Positions 49,272 through 56,934 of a DNA stretch of 64,000 nt are shown in pieces (the stretch's first letter is position 1; every line of letters begins with the position of its first letter). Below the pieces are notes generated by a model. The model was given only the letters and a program-made list of their open reading frames with translations, was not told the origin of the DNA and ran no database searches. Made by a program: the position numbers and the translations under genes. Source of the DNA: DATASD01 sp035276765 (GTDB taxonomy: Bacteria; Patescibacteriota; Saccharimonadia; Saccharimonadales; UBA4665); assembly GCA_035276765.1 (NCBI GenBank), contig DATELH010000002.1, positions 186,001 through 250,000 on the forward strand. The letters are read 5' to 3'.

Positions 49272-49273
49272 TG

Positions 49274-49279
49274 TACACT
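49274..49279 (+). promoter_or_regulatory. -10 box of radA
   Basis: TACACT overlaps the end of the upstream gene region and ends 6 nt before the ATG at 49286; leaderless. Confidence 0.55.
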
Positions 49280-49285
49280 TAAATA

Positions 49286-50638
49286 ATGGCAAAGAAGGCT
49301 ACGCAATATGTTTGTACGGTGTGCGGCAACACGACCTCGTCGTGGATGGGGAAATGTCCGCAATGCGGTTCGTGGAACAGCTTGCAAGAAGAAGCCGTGT
49401 TGGTAACGACGAGCGTGGGCGGCGGCGTGGTTTCTGGCAAAATTTTAACACCGCAATCTGTTGACAAACTGGTGATGCACGACCAAAAACGCATTAAGAC
49501 CGGCATGGGCGAGGTGGACGCCATTTTGGGCGGCGGCGTGGTGACCGGTAGCGTGAACTTGATCGCTGGGCAACCAGGCATCGGCAAAAGTACGCTGTTG
49601 TTGCAGCTAGCCAATGCGGCTGCTGTCAAACACAAAGTATTGTATGTGAGTGGCGAAGAATCTGGACATCAGGTAGGCTTGCGTGCCGAGCGCCTCCGCG
49701 CCAACACCAAGCAACTAGAGCTTGCCACCAGCACAAGCGCCGATGACATTGCCAGCACTATCGCTACTAAACAGTACGAGCTCGTGATTGTCGATTCAAT
49801 CCAAACAGTGGCAACATCAGCAGTGGCTTCGGCAGCTGGGACGGTTTCGCAGATCACTAATAGTACACAGCTTATTTTGGCGGCAGCCAAACAATCTGGT
49901 ACTGCAGTAGTTTTGGTTGGCCACGTCACCAAAGAAGGCTCGATCGCCGGGCCAAAAGTACTTGAACACGTGGTTGACGTAGTGTTGCAGCTTGAGGGCG
50001 ACCGCTATGGCGGCTTTAAGGTGTTACGTGCCACCAAAAACCGCTTTGGGCCAACCACCGAAGCTGGCATTTTTGAAATGGAAGAAGCCGGGCTCATGCC
50101 AGTCAAAAACCCGTCAGCTGCGCTGCTGGCTGAGCGGCAGGTGAGCGACGGTTCGGTAGTGCTGGCGACACTCGAAGGCACGCGGCCGCTGCTCGTCGAG
50201 GTACAGGCGCTTGTAAACAAGACGAGTTACGGCTATCCAAAGCGCGCAGCGAGCGGGATCGACCTAAATCGTGTAAACTTGTTAGTGGCGATGCTTGAGC
50301 GCCGCACCAAACTGCAACTGGCAGACCAAGACATTTATATTAATATTGTGGGCGGCATGCGCATTACCGAGCCGGCAGCCGATCTTGCCGTTTGTATGGC
50401 GATTGGCTCCGCGGCTCGCGGACTGCAGCTGAAAGCGAACGCAGTCGTGTTCGGCGAAGTTGGCCTAAGCGGCGAAGTCCGGCACGTGCCTTATGTTGAA
50501 AAGCGCATCCAGGAAGCCCAAAAACTAGGGTTCGAGAGCGCCATTGGCCCAAACCAAAAATCAGGCAAAAAACTGCCCTTACTCCAAGGTGTGAGTGACG
50601 TGCGCAGTGCCCTGAACCAATTTCTAGAGAAAGAGTAA
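49286..50638 (+). CDS. radA: DNA repair protein RadA
   Basis: The 450-residue RecA-like helicase has a four-cysteine zinc finger (C10, C13, C24, C27 in CTVCGN...KCPQCGSW). It also has Walker A AGQPGIGKSTLLLQ, Walker B LVIVDSIQT, the RadA-specific KNRFG motif (RATKNRFGPT) and a Lon-like C-terminal domain (AVCMAIGSAARGL). It promotes branch migration in recombination and natural transformation, which fits the presence of a type IV pilus gene. A 2-nt gap separates it from the PIN-TRAM gene. Confidence 0.96.
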   Translation: MAKKATQYVCTVCGNTTSSWMGKCPQCGSWNSLQEEAVLVTTSVGGGVVSGKILTPQSVDKLVMHDQKRIKTGMGEVDAILGGGVVTGSVNLIAGQPGIGKSTLLLQLANAAAVKHKVLYVSGEESGHQVGLRAERLRANTKQLELATSTSADDIASTIATKQYELVIVDSIQTVATSAVASAAGTVSQITNSTQLILAAAKQSGTAVVLVGHVTKEGSIAGPKVLEHVVDVVLQLEGDRYGGFKVLRATKNRFGPTTEAGIFEMEEAGLMPVKNPSAALLAERQVSDGSVVLATLEGTRPLLVEVQALVNKTSYGYPKRAASGIDLNRVNLLVAMLERRTKLQLADQDIYINIVGGMRITEPAADLAVCMAIGSAARGLQLKANAVVFGEVGLSGEVRHVPYVEKRIQEAQKLGFESAIGPNQKSGKKLPLLQGVSDVRSALNQFLEKE

Positions 50639-50640
50639 CT

Positions 50641-51477
50641 ATGCAGATAATAGAAATCATTTTACTTATTTTTATTGCGTACCTTGTGGTCAGCCAGCGC
50701 GAAGGCAGTACGCTCCCGAGCTTTTCGCTGGGCGGACAGCGCCGGCGCAAACTGGTGATCGACAGCTGCGGACTGATCGACGGCCGGATTGTTGACCTCG
50801 CACGCACCGGCTTTTTGGCGGATGAGTTCGTGATTCCGCAATTCGTACTCAACGAGCTACAGATGTTGGCCGACGGCAACGACTCGCATAAGCGCGAACG
50901 GGCGCGGTTTGGACTTGATATCGCCCATCAGTTACAGGACGAAGCCGGGCTTTCAACTGCAAGCGTCATAATCGACCGCACTACGTTTGCGGACATCGAA
51001 GCCACCGATGATAAGCTCGTGGCTCTGGCCAAAAAACTCAAGGCCAACTTGTACACTATCGATTACAACCTCACCAAGGTGGCGACCGTGGAAGGCATCC
51101 GCGTTTTAAATATCAACGAGCTCGCGCAAACCATGCGGCCGGTTAGCTTGCCGGGCGAGACGCTCGAAATTAAAATTGTGCAAAAGGGCAGCAACCATGA
51201 CCAAGGGGTCGGCTATCTTGAGGATGGAACTATGATCGTGGTAGATGGCGCAGCCCGCTTTGTGGGCAAGACTGTAGCTGTTACCGTGAGCCGCATGCAC
51301 CAGACCGTCGCCGGTAAGATGGTTTTTGGGCAGATCAAGCAGCAGCGGCAACAGCCTTCAGCACAGGCTCACCGGCAAGCGAGTGCTAAACCGGTCCAAC
51401 GCGTACAACCACAGGCCAACAAATTGAGCCAGCGCTTTCTCAAAAAACGTCCCGTGCGCCAGCGGATTTCTTCATAA
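50641..51477 (+). CDS. PIN-TRAM domain protein, YacL-like
   Basis: A 278-residue protein with a short N-terminal hydrophobic helix (IIEIILLIFIAYLVV). A PIN nuclease domain follows: LVIDSCGLIDGRI with the first Asp, VLNELQMLAD, ATDDKLVALAKKL and YTIDYNL with the last acids. Then comes a TRAM domain (PGETLEIKIVQKG to VSRMHQTVAGKMVFGQI) and a basic Gln/Arg-rich tail. Bacillus YacL has the same order but four membrane helices; here only one remains. It is probably an RNA-binding nuclease. radA-yacL adjacency is seen in Firmicutes too. Confidence 0.9.
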   Translation: MQIIEIILLIFIAYLVVSQREGSTLPSFSLGGQRRRKLVIDSCGLIDGRIVDLARTGFLADEFVIPQFVLNELQMLADGNDSHKRERARFGLDIAHQLQDEAGLSTASVIIDRTTFADIEATDDKLVALAKKLKANLYTIDYNLTKVATVEGIRVLNINELAQTMRPVSLPGETLEIKIVQKGSNHDQGVGYLEDGTMIVVDGAARFVGKTVAVTVSRMHQTVAGKMVFGQIKQQRQQPSAQAHRQASAKPVQRVQPQANKLSQRFLKKRPVRQRISS

Positions 51478-51504
51478 AAGTCTCACTATAACCGCAATAA
51501 AGTT

Positions 51505-51538
51505 AAAGCCGCAGCTCCTAAATGAGCTGCGGCTTTTG
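51505..51538. terminator. Strong intrinsic terminator between PIN-TRAM and PBP genes
   Basis: AAAGCCGCAGCTC (51505-51517) pairs perfectly with GAGCTGCGGCTTT (51524-51536) around CTAAAT. T-rich sequence follows on both strands, so it can serve both convergent genes. Confidence 0.92.
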
Positions 51539-51598
51539 GTACTAATGTTGTGGCTTATGTCGCACTGGTTGCGTGTCTGTTGTTGCGGGGTCTTGCAG

Positions 51599-54496
51599 TC
51601 ATTGGGTGAAGGTCACCTGAGCTGTGTCGGTCGCGTCGTACAAAACGCTGTCAATGATCTGGGCGCTGACTGTCGCCGGCCCTGGCCCTGTTGGCGTATA
51701 GTTGAACGTAACCGTGCTTGGCGAGGACGAAACCGTCTTCGTGTCCACGACGTTGCCGTTTACAAGCAGGTGCACCGTGCCTGGATACTGGTCGCTTGAG
51801 AGTGCCGCCGTGCCCTGACTTACCGTAACCGTGAAGGTACAACCTGCGCCACCACCACACGTGGAAGGGGCCGTGACTGTTATCGATGGCTTGGCATCGT
51901 TACAGTTATGTTTGTCGTCGTTGCCACTGACCGTCGCCGCAGAGGCTCCCTTCACAAAGATGTCGGCAGAAAAAGCGTTGTCGTTGGCGCCGCTCACTAC
52001 TTTTTTGGCGAGTTCTGGCGTACAACTGGTGGCCAGCTTGCCGGAAACGACGTCGATAGTCTGCGAAGTAGTGGTGCCGGGTTTGGCTTGCTGGTACCAC
52101 GACGGGAAGATGTCGGTGCTGGGGCTCGGGATTTGCTCACCGTTGCTTGAAATCTTGTGGCTCAATACATAGGCTGGCAAGTTTTTGATGTCGGTTGGCG
52201 CTGTCCAGTTAACTGGCTTGCCGCCGAGCATGTCGTGGGCGCCTTCCATCCAGCCGCGAACGATCGGCTCGGTCATGGTTTCCATGTTGCCGGTCATTTT
52301 TTGGTTGCGCGTGTGGTAACCAACCCACGTAAGCGCAGTGTACTGGGTGGACCAGCTAGCCATCAAGCCGTCAAAACCATAGTTGGTGGTACCGGTTTTA
52401 ACGGCGAAGTGCCAGCCTTTGTAACGATGGAATTTATAGCCGAAGCTCTTGAGCGGCGTACAACTGGTGTCGGTACAGCTGCCGGGCAAGTAACTGGCGC
52501 GCGGGTCGGAGGCCATGTCGGTTACGATATAGGCGGAGTCCGGACGAATGACTTGCTTACCAGCCGGCTGTTTGAACTGGTCGATAACTTTGTTGTTGGA
52601 GTCGGTAATCTTCATGATGAAGGTGCGTGGAATGGCATTGCCGAGCCGTGCAATGCTTGCGATGCCATTTACGTGGTCATCGAGGTGCAGGTACGCACCG
52701 TCACCAATGGCTGAGGCTGTGTAACACTGGGTTTCGTCTTTTTTGCTAGCCGTAAAGATATCAGTACCCGGCTCGTAACAGTGGTAGCTGTCGCCATCGG
52801 GATTATCCATCAAAGCACTCGCCGTACTAATAACCTTGTTGATGGAATCTTTGCGGCCAGGACTTGTGTCGTTGGGGACTGCACTCAGCATGGCCTTCAT
52901 AGCAGGAATGTTACGCGAGCCGCCAAGAGCATAGCGAAGGGTGACTGCACCAGGAGTTTTGTTGTCGTAGTCGGTAGCACAATCGCCGGGGTCAGTGGCC
53001 GATGTACGTGCCGCACCTGTACATGGGTAGCCCGGTATCGGCCCGCTGGAATCGTACAGTACTGAGCCGGCGCCTACATTATTATTGTTATCTATAAATG
53101 TGGCGTAGTCGTACGGCTTGAAACTTGAACCAGGCGACACGTTTACGTCGTGGGCGTAGTTAATGCTGCCGTGATCCGGGTCGCTAAAGTTCGCGCCGCC
53201 CACGAGAGCTACAATTTGCCCCGTCTTGTTGTCTTCTGCCACAAATGCCGCTTCGTCACCGCCTTGTTTTTTGATGGTCGGCAGGTCGTTTTGGACTTGT
53301 TGCTCGGCGAGGTTTTGTAGCGTCATGTCAACACTTGTAACCACCTTCCATCCACCGCGGTTTACGGTTTCTGCACCATATTTTTGCTCGAGTTGATCTT
53401 TGGCGGCCAGTACAAAATATGGAGCCTTGATGCCATCGTACTTGGGCTGCTGGGCATGAACTTGCGCCAAAATATCAACCTTTTTAGCTTCGTCGGCCTG
53501 CGCCTTGGTAATCATTTTTTGATCGACCATTTGATCGAGTATGTAATGTTGGCGGCCGATAAGCCCGGCAGCATCAAAGTAATTGCCGCCGGCTTGTGGG
53601 TTGAACTGCGGGCTGCTGTACGGTGAGTAGGCTGTTGGCGCTTTGGGAATGGCGGCCAGCGTGGCGGCCTGTGCTAGCGTGAGGTCTTTGGCGTCGGTGT
53701 TAAAGTAATCACGCGCCGCCGTTTCCACGCCATAGTTCACGCCACTATAGGGCGCAATGTTGAGATAACCGGTAATAATGTCGTCTTTCGAGAATTCGCG
53801 TTCTACTTCGACCGCTAAAATAACTTCTTTGATTTTACGGGTAATCGAGTGATCGGCAGTCCAGTTTTCGTTTAGCTTAACGAGCTGTTGGGTGATGGTG
53901 GAGCCACCTTGTACGCCACCGCCACCGCCGAATACGTCGTGAAGCCCGGCACGCAAAATGCCGCGAACATCGAAAGCGCCATGCTTATAAAAGTCTTTAT
54001 CTTCAATTGCCACGGTGGCTTGTTTCATAAATGGTGAGATCTGCGTGCTTTTAACAGGAATACGCTTAACGGCGCCATAATCTTGCCAAAGTACGGTGTT
54101 GCCTGTGCGGTCGTAATAGGTGATGCTGCCGCCGACGTTGGTACCGGAAATGTCCTTGATGTTCGGCAAGTCTTTACGGAAATATGCAAACACGCCGATT
54201 ACGAGAATAAAACAGGCAACAATGCCAACGCCAACGATTTTGAGAGCCATAATAGCGCCCTGGCGGCTGAACCAATATTTAAAGACACGCTTGGGGTGCA
54301 GGCGATACAGCATGCGCTTCCAGCGGTTTTTCGGAAGCGTGCTGAGGTACATAGCACGGCGTCGCGCCTTTGCGTCGCGCCGGGCTTTTACTCGATCGGA
54401 TAGGCTACGGTTCACCTTGAAAGTACTGCCGCTTTTGGTCGTGAACGTATTCTTGGCTGTACCGCGGCGCCGTGGTCCCTGGCTGGAGCTATTCAT
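51599..54496 (-). CDS. Class A penicillin-binding protein
   Basis: The 965-residue bifunctional peptidoglycan synthase has a basic cytosolic tail and one membrane helix (84-106). The GT51 glycosyltransferase follows, with EDKDFYKHGAFDVRG (Glu165) and QGGSTITQQLVK (196-207). The transpeptidase has SPGSSFKPYD (catalytic Ser), GGSRNIPA and VKTGTTNYG. Six or more cysteines in the transpeptidase domain suggest disulphides. The C-terminal 100 residues form an Ig-like domain (TVTAPSTCGGGAGCTFTVTV). It builds the cell wall, showing a Gram-positive-type envelope. The promoter TATAAT is about 40 nt upstream, with AGAGGA as ribosome site. Confidence 0.95.
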   Translation of the reverse strand: MNSSSQGPRRRGTAKNTFTTKSGSTFKVNRSLSDRVKARRDAKARRRAMYLSTLPKNRWKRMLYRLHPKRVFKYWFSRQGAIMALKIVGVGIVACFILVIGVFAYFRKDLPNIKDISGTNVGGSITYYDRTGNTVLWQDYGAVKRIPVKSTQISPFMKQATVAIEDKDFYKHGAFDVRGILRAGLHDVFGGGGGVQGGSTITQQLVKLNENWTADHSITRKIKEVILAVEVEREFSKDDIITGYLNIAPYSGVNYGVETAARDYFNTDAKDLTLAQAATLAAIPKAPTAYSPYSSPQFNPQAGGNYFDAAGLIGRQHYILDQMVDQKMITKAQADEAKKVDILAQVHAQQPKYDGIKAPYFVLAAKDQLEQKYGAETVNRGGWKVVTSVDMTLQNLAEQQVQNDLPTIKKQGGDEAAFVAEDNKTGQIVALVGGANFSDPDHGSINYAHDVNVSPGSSFKPYDYATFIDNNNNVGAGSVLYDSSGPIPGYPCTGAARTSATDPGDCATDYDNKTPGAVTLRYALGGSRNIPAMKAMLSAVPNDTSPGRKDSINKVISTASALMDNPDGDSYHCYEPGTDIFTASKKDETQCYTASAIGDGAYLHLDDHVNGIASIARLGNAIPRTFIMKITDSNNKVIDQFKQPAGKQVIRPDSAYIVTDMASDPRASYLPGSCTDTSCTPLKSFGYKFHRYKGWHFAVKTGTTNYGFDGLMASWSTQYTALTWVGYHTRNQKMTGNMETMTEPIVRGWMEGAHDMLGGKPVNWTAPTDIKNLPAYVLSHKISSNGEQIPSPSTDIFPSWYQQAKPGTTTSQTIDVVSGKLATSCTPELAKKVVSGANDNAFSADIFVKGASAATVSGNDDKHNCNDAKPSITVTAPSTCGGGAGCTFTVTVSQGTAALSSDQYPGTVHLLVNGNVVDTKTVSSSPSTVTFNYTPTGPGPATVSAQIIDSVLYDATDTAQVTFTQ

Positions 54497-54536
54497 CCCG
54501 CTAAATGTTCCTCTTATGGTCTTTGTCTATGGCGTT

Positions 54537-54542
54537 ATTATA
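54537..54542 (-). promoter_or_regulatory. -10 box of the PBP gene
   Basis: TATAAT on the minus strand, giving a leader of about 33 nt with an AGAGGA ribosome site. Confidence 0.55.
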
Positions 54543-54616
54543 GCAAACTTGGCCGCCTCGCAAATGCAATATTTTAAAATCTCCAGGTTCGTTTTTTGGC
54601 ATGTCCACAGATGAGG

Positions 54617-54622
54617 TATACT
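54617..54622 (+). promoter_or_regulatory. -10 box of tyrS
   Basis: TATACT ends 7 nt before the ATG at 54630; leaderless. No T-box leader is possible with this spacing. Confidence 0.6.
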
Positions 54623-54629
54623 GTTTGGT

Positions 54630-55877
54630 ATGAATCTTTCTCAAAACCTGACATGGCGCGGACTCATTAAAGATAAGACGTTTCAAGACGTGGGCTGGCT
54701 TGATGAGCCAAAGACGTTTTACCTCGGGGTAGACTGCAACTCCGCAGACAGCTTGGCAATTGGCAACTTAGCGGTGTTTATGCTGGCCCGGCATTTGGCG
54801 GAAGCCGGCTGGAAAACGGTGCTGCTGGTGGGCGGCGCCACCAGCTTGATCGGCGACCCTGGTGGCAAAGACGAAGAACGTCCGCTCAAAAGCCGCGAGG
54901 AAGTTGCTGCCAACGTGGCGGCCATCAAAGAGCAAGTGCGTCGCCTCTTCGCACATAACCAGTTCGAACTCGTCGATAATTATGACTGGTTCAAGGATAT
55001 TGGCTACCTGGAATTTTTGCGCGATGTGGGCAAGCATTTTAGCATGACCGAACTCGTGCAGCGCGATTTTATTGCGACACGCATGGGCGAAGGCGGTGGC
55101 GGCATTAGTTATGCGGAATTCAGCTATAACCTGATTCAGGGTTACGACTACTACTGGCTGCACAAAAACAAGGGCGTCGTGCTGCAAATCGGTGGCTCCG
55201 ACCAGTGGGGTAACATGCTTTCTGGTGCACCGCTCATCCGCAAAAAAGAAGGCGCCGAGGTGCACGCCCTCAGTATGCCGCTCATAATTAATAAGGCAAC
55301 AGGCAAGAAGTTTGGCAAGAGTGAAGCAGGCGCGGTGTGGCTCGACCCAGCCAAAACGACCCCGACGCAATTTTACCAGTTTTGGATTAACTGCGACGAT
55401 GCCGCCATCGAAGACTACTTTAAGTACTACACTATGCTTAGTCGCGAAGAAATTGAGCAAATTGTAGCCCAGCATGCAGCCAAGCCTGCCGAGCGTCACG
55501 CCCAACGGCGCCTGGCGCAAGAGGTCACCGCTATGGTGCATGGAGAGCGCGAAACGCGCATTGCCGAGCAAGTCACTAACTACATCATCGGTAAAAGTTC
55601 GGTGGGCGAAGCGAGCGATGAAGCGCTTGAAGCTCTGCGCAAAGAAATGCCGACCGCCAAAGTTACCGACACGGCGCTATTGGCCGACGTGCTCGTAACC
55701 GCTGGCTTGACGAGCTCAAAATCAGAGGCGCTCCGGCTGCTGGCCGATAACGCAATTTATATAAATGGCACGGCCACTACCAAAGCTGCGCTCGATCCGA
55801 GCGACTTCCAAAACGGCCGCTTACTCATCCGTAAAGGCAAGGTGCTCAAAAATACTGCACTCATCGAAAGGATGTAG
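54630..55877 (+). CDS. tyrS: Tyrosyl-tRNA synthetase with unusual HIGH motif
   Basis: A 415-residue class I synthetase. The N-terminal Rossmann domain reads YLGVDCNSADSLAIGNLAVF; the HIGH motif is AIGN (43-46), so the first His is Ala. Further landmarks are VGGATSLIGDPGGKDEER, the tyrosine-binding SYAEFSYNLIQGYDYYWL, QIGGSDQWGNM and KFGKS (227-231) as KMSKS. A C-terminal S4 domain (SSKSEALRLLADNAIYING) binds the tRNA arm. The rest of the active site seems normal, so it is probably functional. Confidence 0.93.
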   Translation: MNLSQNLTWRGLIKDKTFQDVGWLDEPKTFYLGVDCNSADSLAIGNLAVFMLARHLAEAGWKTVLLVGGATSLIGDPGGKDEERPLKSREEVAANVAAIKEQVRRLFAHNQFELVDNYDWFKDIGYLEFLRDVGKHFSMTELVQRDFIATRMGEGGGGISYAEFSYNLIQGYDYYWLHKNKGVVLQIGGSDQWGNMLSGAPLIRKKEGAEVHALSMPLIINKATGKKFGKSEAGAVWLDPAKTTPTQFYQFWINCDDAAIEDYFKYYTMLSREEIEQIVAQHAAKPAERHAQRRLAQEVTAMVHGERETRIAEQVTNYIIGKSSVGEASDEALEALRKEMPTAKVTDTALLADVLVTAGLTSSKSEALRLLADNAIYINGTATTKAALDPSDFQNGRLLIRKGKVLKNTALIERM

Positions 55878-55880
55878 TGG

Positions 55881-55886
55881 TATACT
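55881..55886 (+). promoter_or_regulatory. -10 box of the methyltransferase gene
   Basis: TATACT begins 3 nt after the tyrS stop and ends 9 nt before the ATG at 55896. Confidence 0.55.
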
Positions 55887-55895
55887 GTGACGCAT

Positions 55896-56777
55896 ATGAC
55901 AAAGAAAGCTACCAAGACCACCACAAAAAAGCCTGCGCAAGCAGCATCTGCTACCAAAAAGAAACCGGCCCAAACGGCTAAGGCTAAAGCGCCCGCCCCT
56001 AAAAAACCAGCTGCGCAAAATGTTTTGCGCAAATCAGACCAATACGACGACCCAAGCTATAACTATCTGCACTACTGGAATGGCCGTGACTACGAAAACG
56101 AGGCCGAGCGTATGGCGATCCGTCGCTTGCTCAAGGGCAAACACTTTAAGCACGCCACCGACATCGGCGGCGGTTATGGACGTTTGTGTATATTTTTGGA
56201 GCAGTATGCCGACAAAGTTACGTTGGCCGAACCAAGCCAGCAGCAACTCGACATTGCCAAAGACTTTTTGAAAGGCCACCCCGAAATCGACCGCAAGCTC
56301 ATGCAAGCCGACGACATGAAGTTTAAAGACGGTTCGATCGACTTGCTGACCATGATCCGCGTGATGCACCATTTGCCAAATCCTGCTACCGAGTTTTCAG
56401 AGATCGCCCGAGTGCTTTCCGATGACGGTTACGCAATTATCGAAGTGGCCAACTACGCCCATGGCCGCAACCGGCTCAAGCACTTTTTGAAGGGCAGCAA
56501 ACTGCCGACTGAACCTGTTGATATCCGTTCGGCCAAAAACATGCGTAAAGATGAAATTCCGTTTGTAAACCACAATCCGCACACCGTTATCAGCCAACTC
56601 GGCCAGGCAGGCCTGAAGATTGAACGTGTACTTTCGGTATCAAACTTGCGCAGCCCTGGCATTAAAAAAATAGTACCACGCGGCGTAATGCTCGCCGCTG
56701 AAAGCGTACTCCAACCAATGCTGGCCAGCAGCTTCTTTGGGCCGAGCGTATTTTTCTTGGTTCGTAAGGGCAAGTAG
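55896..56777 (+). CDS. Class I SAM methyltransferase with Lys/Ala-rich tail
   Basis: The 293-residue protein begins with about 45 residues rich in Lys, Ala, Thr and Pro (KKATKTTTKKPAQAASATKK), like histone H1 tails. A methyltransferase of the UbiE/Methyltransf_11 type follows. Motif I is ATDIGGGYGRLCIFL, acidic motif LAEPSQQQLDIAK, then MRVMHHLPNPATEFSEIARV-type segment and a C-terminal beta strand VFFLVRKG. The substrate is not known. The tail may bind nucleic acid or the membrane surface. The start follows from the -10 spacing; a GTG at 55887 directly abuts the -10 box and is unlikely. Confidence 0.82.
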   Translation: MTKKATKTTTKKPAQAASATKKKPAQTAKAKAPAPKKPAAQNVLRKSDQYDDPSYNYLHYWNGRDYENEAERMAIRRLLKGKHFKHATDIGGGYGRLCIFLEQYADKVTLAEPSQQQLDIAKDFLKGHPEIDRKLMQADDMKFKDGSIDLLTMIRVMHHLPNPATEFSEIARVLSDDGYAIIEVANYAHGRNRLKHFLKGSKLPTEPVDIRSAKNMRKDEIPFVNHNPHTVISQLGQAGLKIERVLSVSNLRSPGIKKIVPRGVMLAAESVLQPMLASSFFGPSVFFLVRKGK

Positions 56778-56799
56778 TCTTTAGTATCAGGCGTGGACC

Positions 56800-56895
56800 T
56801 GTGAATACACTTCTTCGAGGCACACTCGGAAGCGCCGGTATGTTACTTTAGATCATACAAGACGACCATATGTGCTGAGGAGAAGTGTATTCACA
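56800..56895. repeat. Structured intergenic element, family 1 copy 2
   Basis: Perfect 15-bp inverted arms (56800-56814 and 56881-56895) flank a core in which 56817-56880 matches 37075-37139 at 61 of 65 positions. The arm sequence differs from that of copy 1 but is again self-complementary. It lies between the methyltransferase gene and the recG promoter. Confidence 0.8.
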
Positions 56896-56922
56896 TAGAA
56901 AAAAACAGAGAGCGAGTAAGGG

Positions 56923-56928
56923 TATACT
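56923..56928 (+). promoter_or_regulatory. -10 box of recG
   Basis: TATACT ends 6 nt before the ATG at 56935; leaderless. Confidence 0.62.
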
Positions 56929-56934
56929 GAAAAC

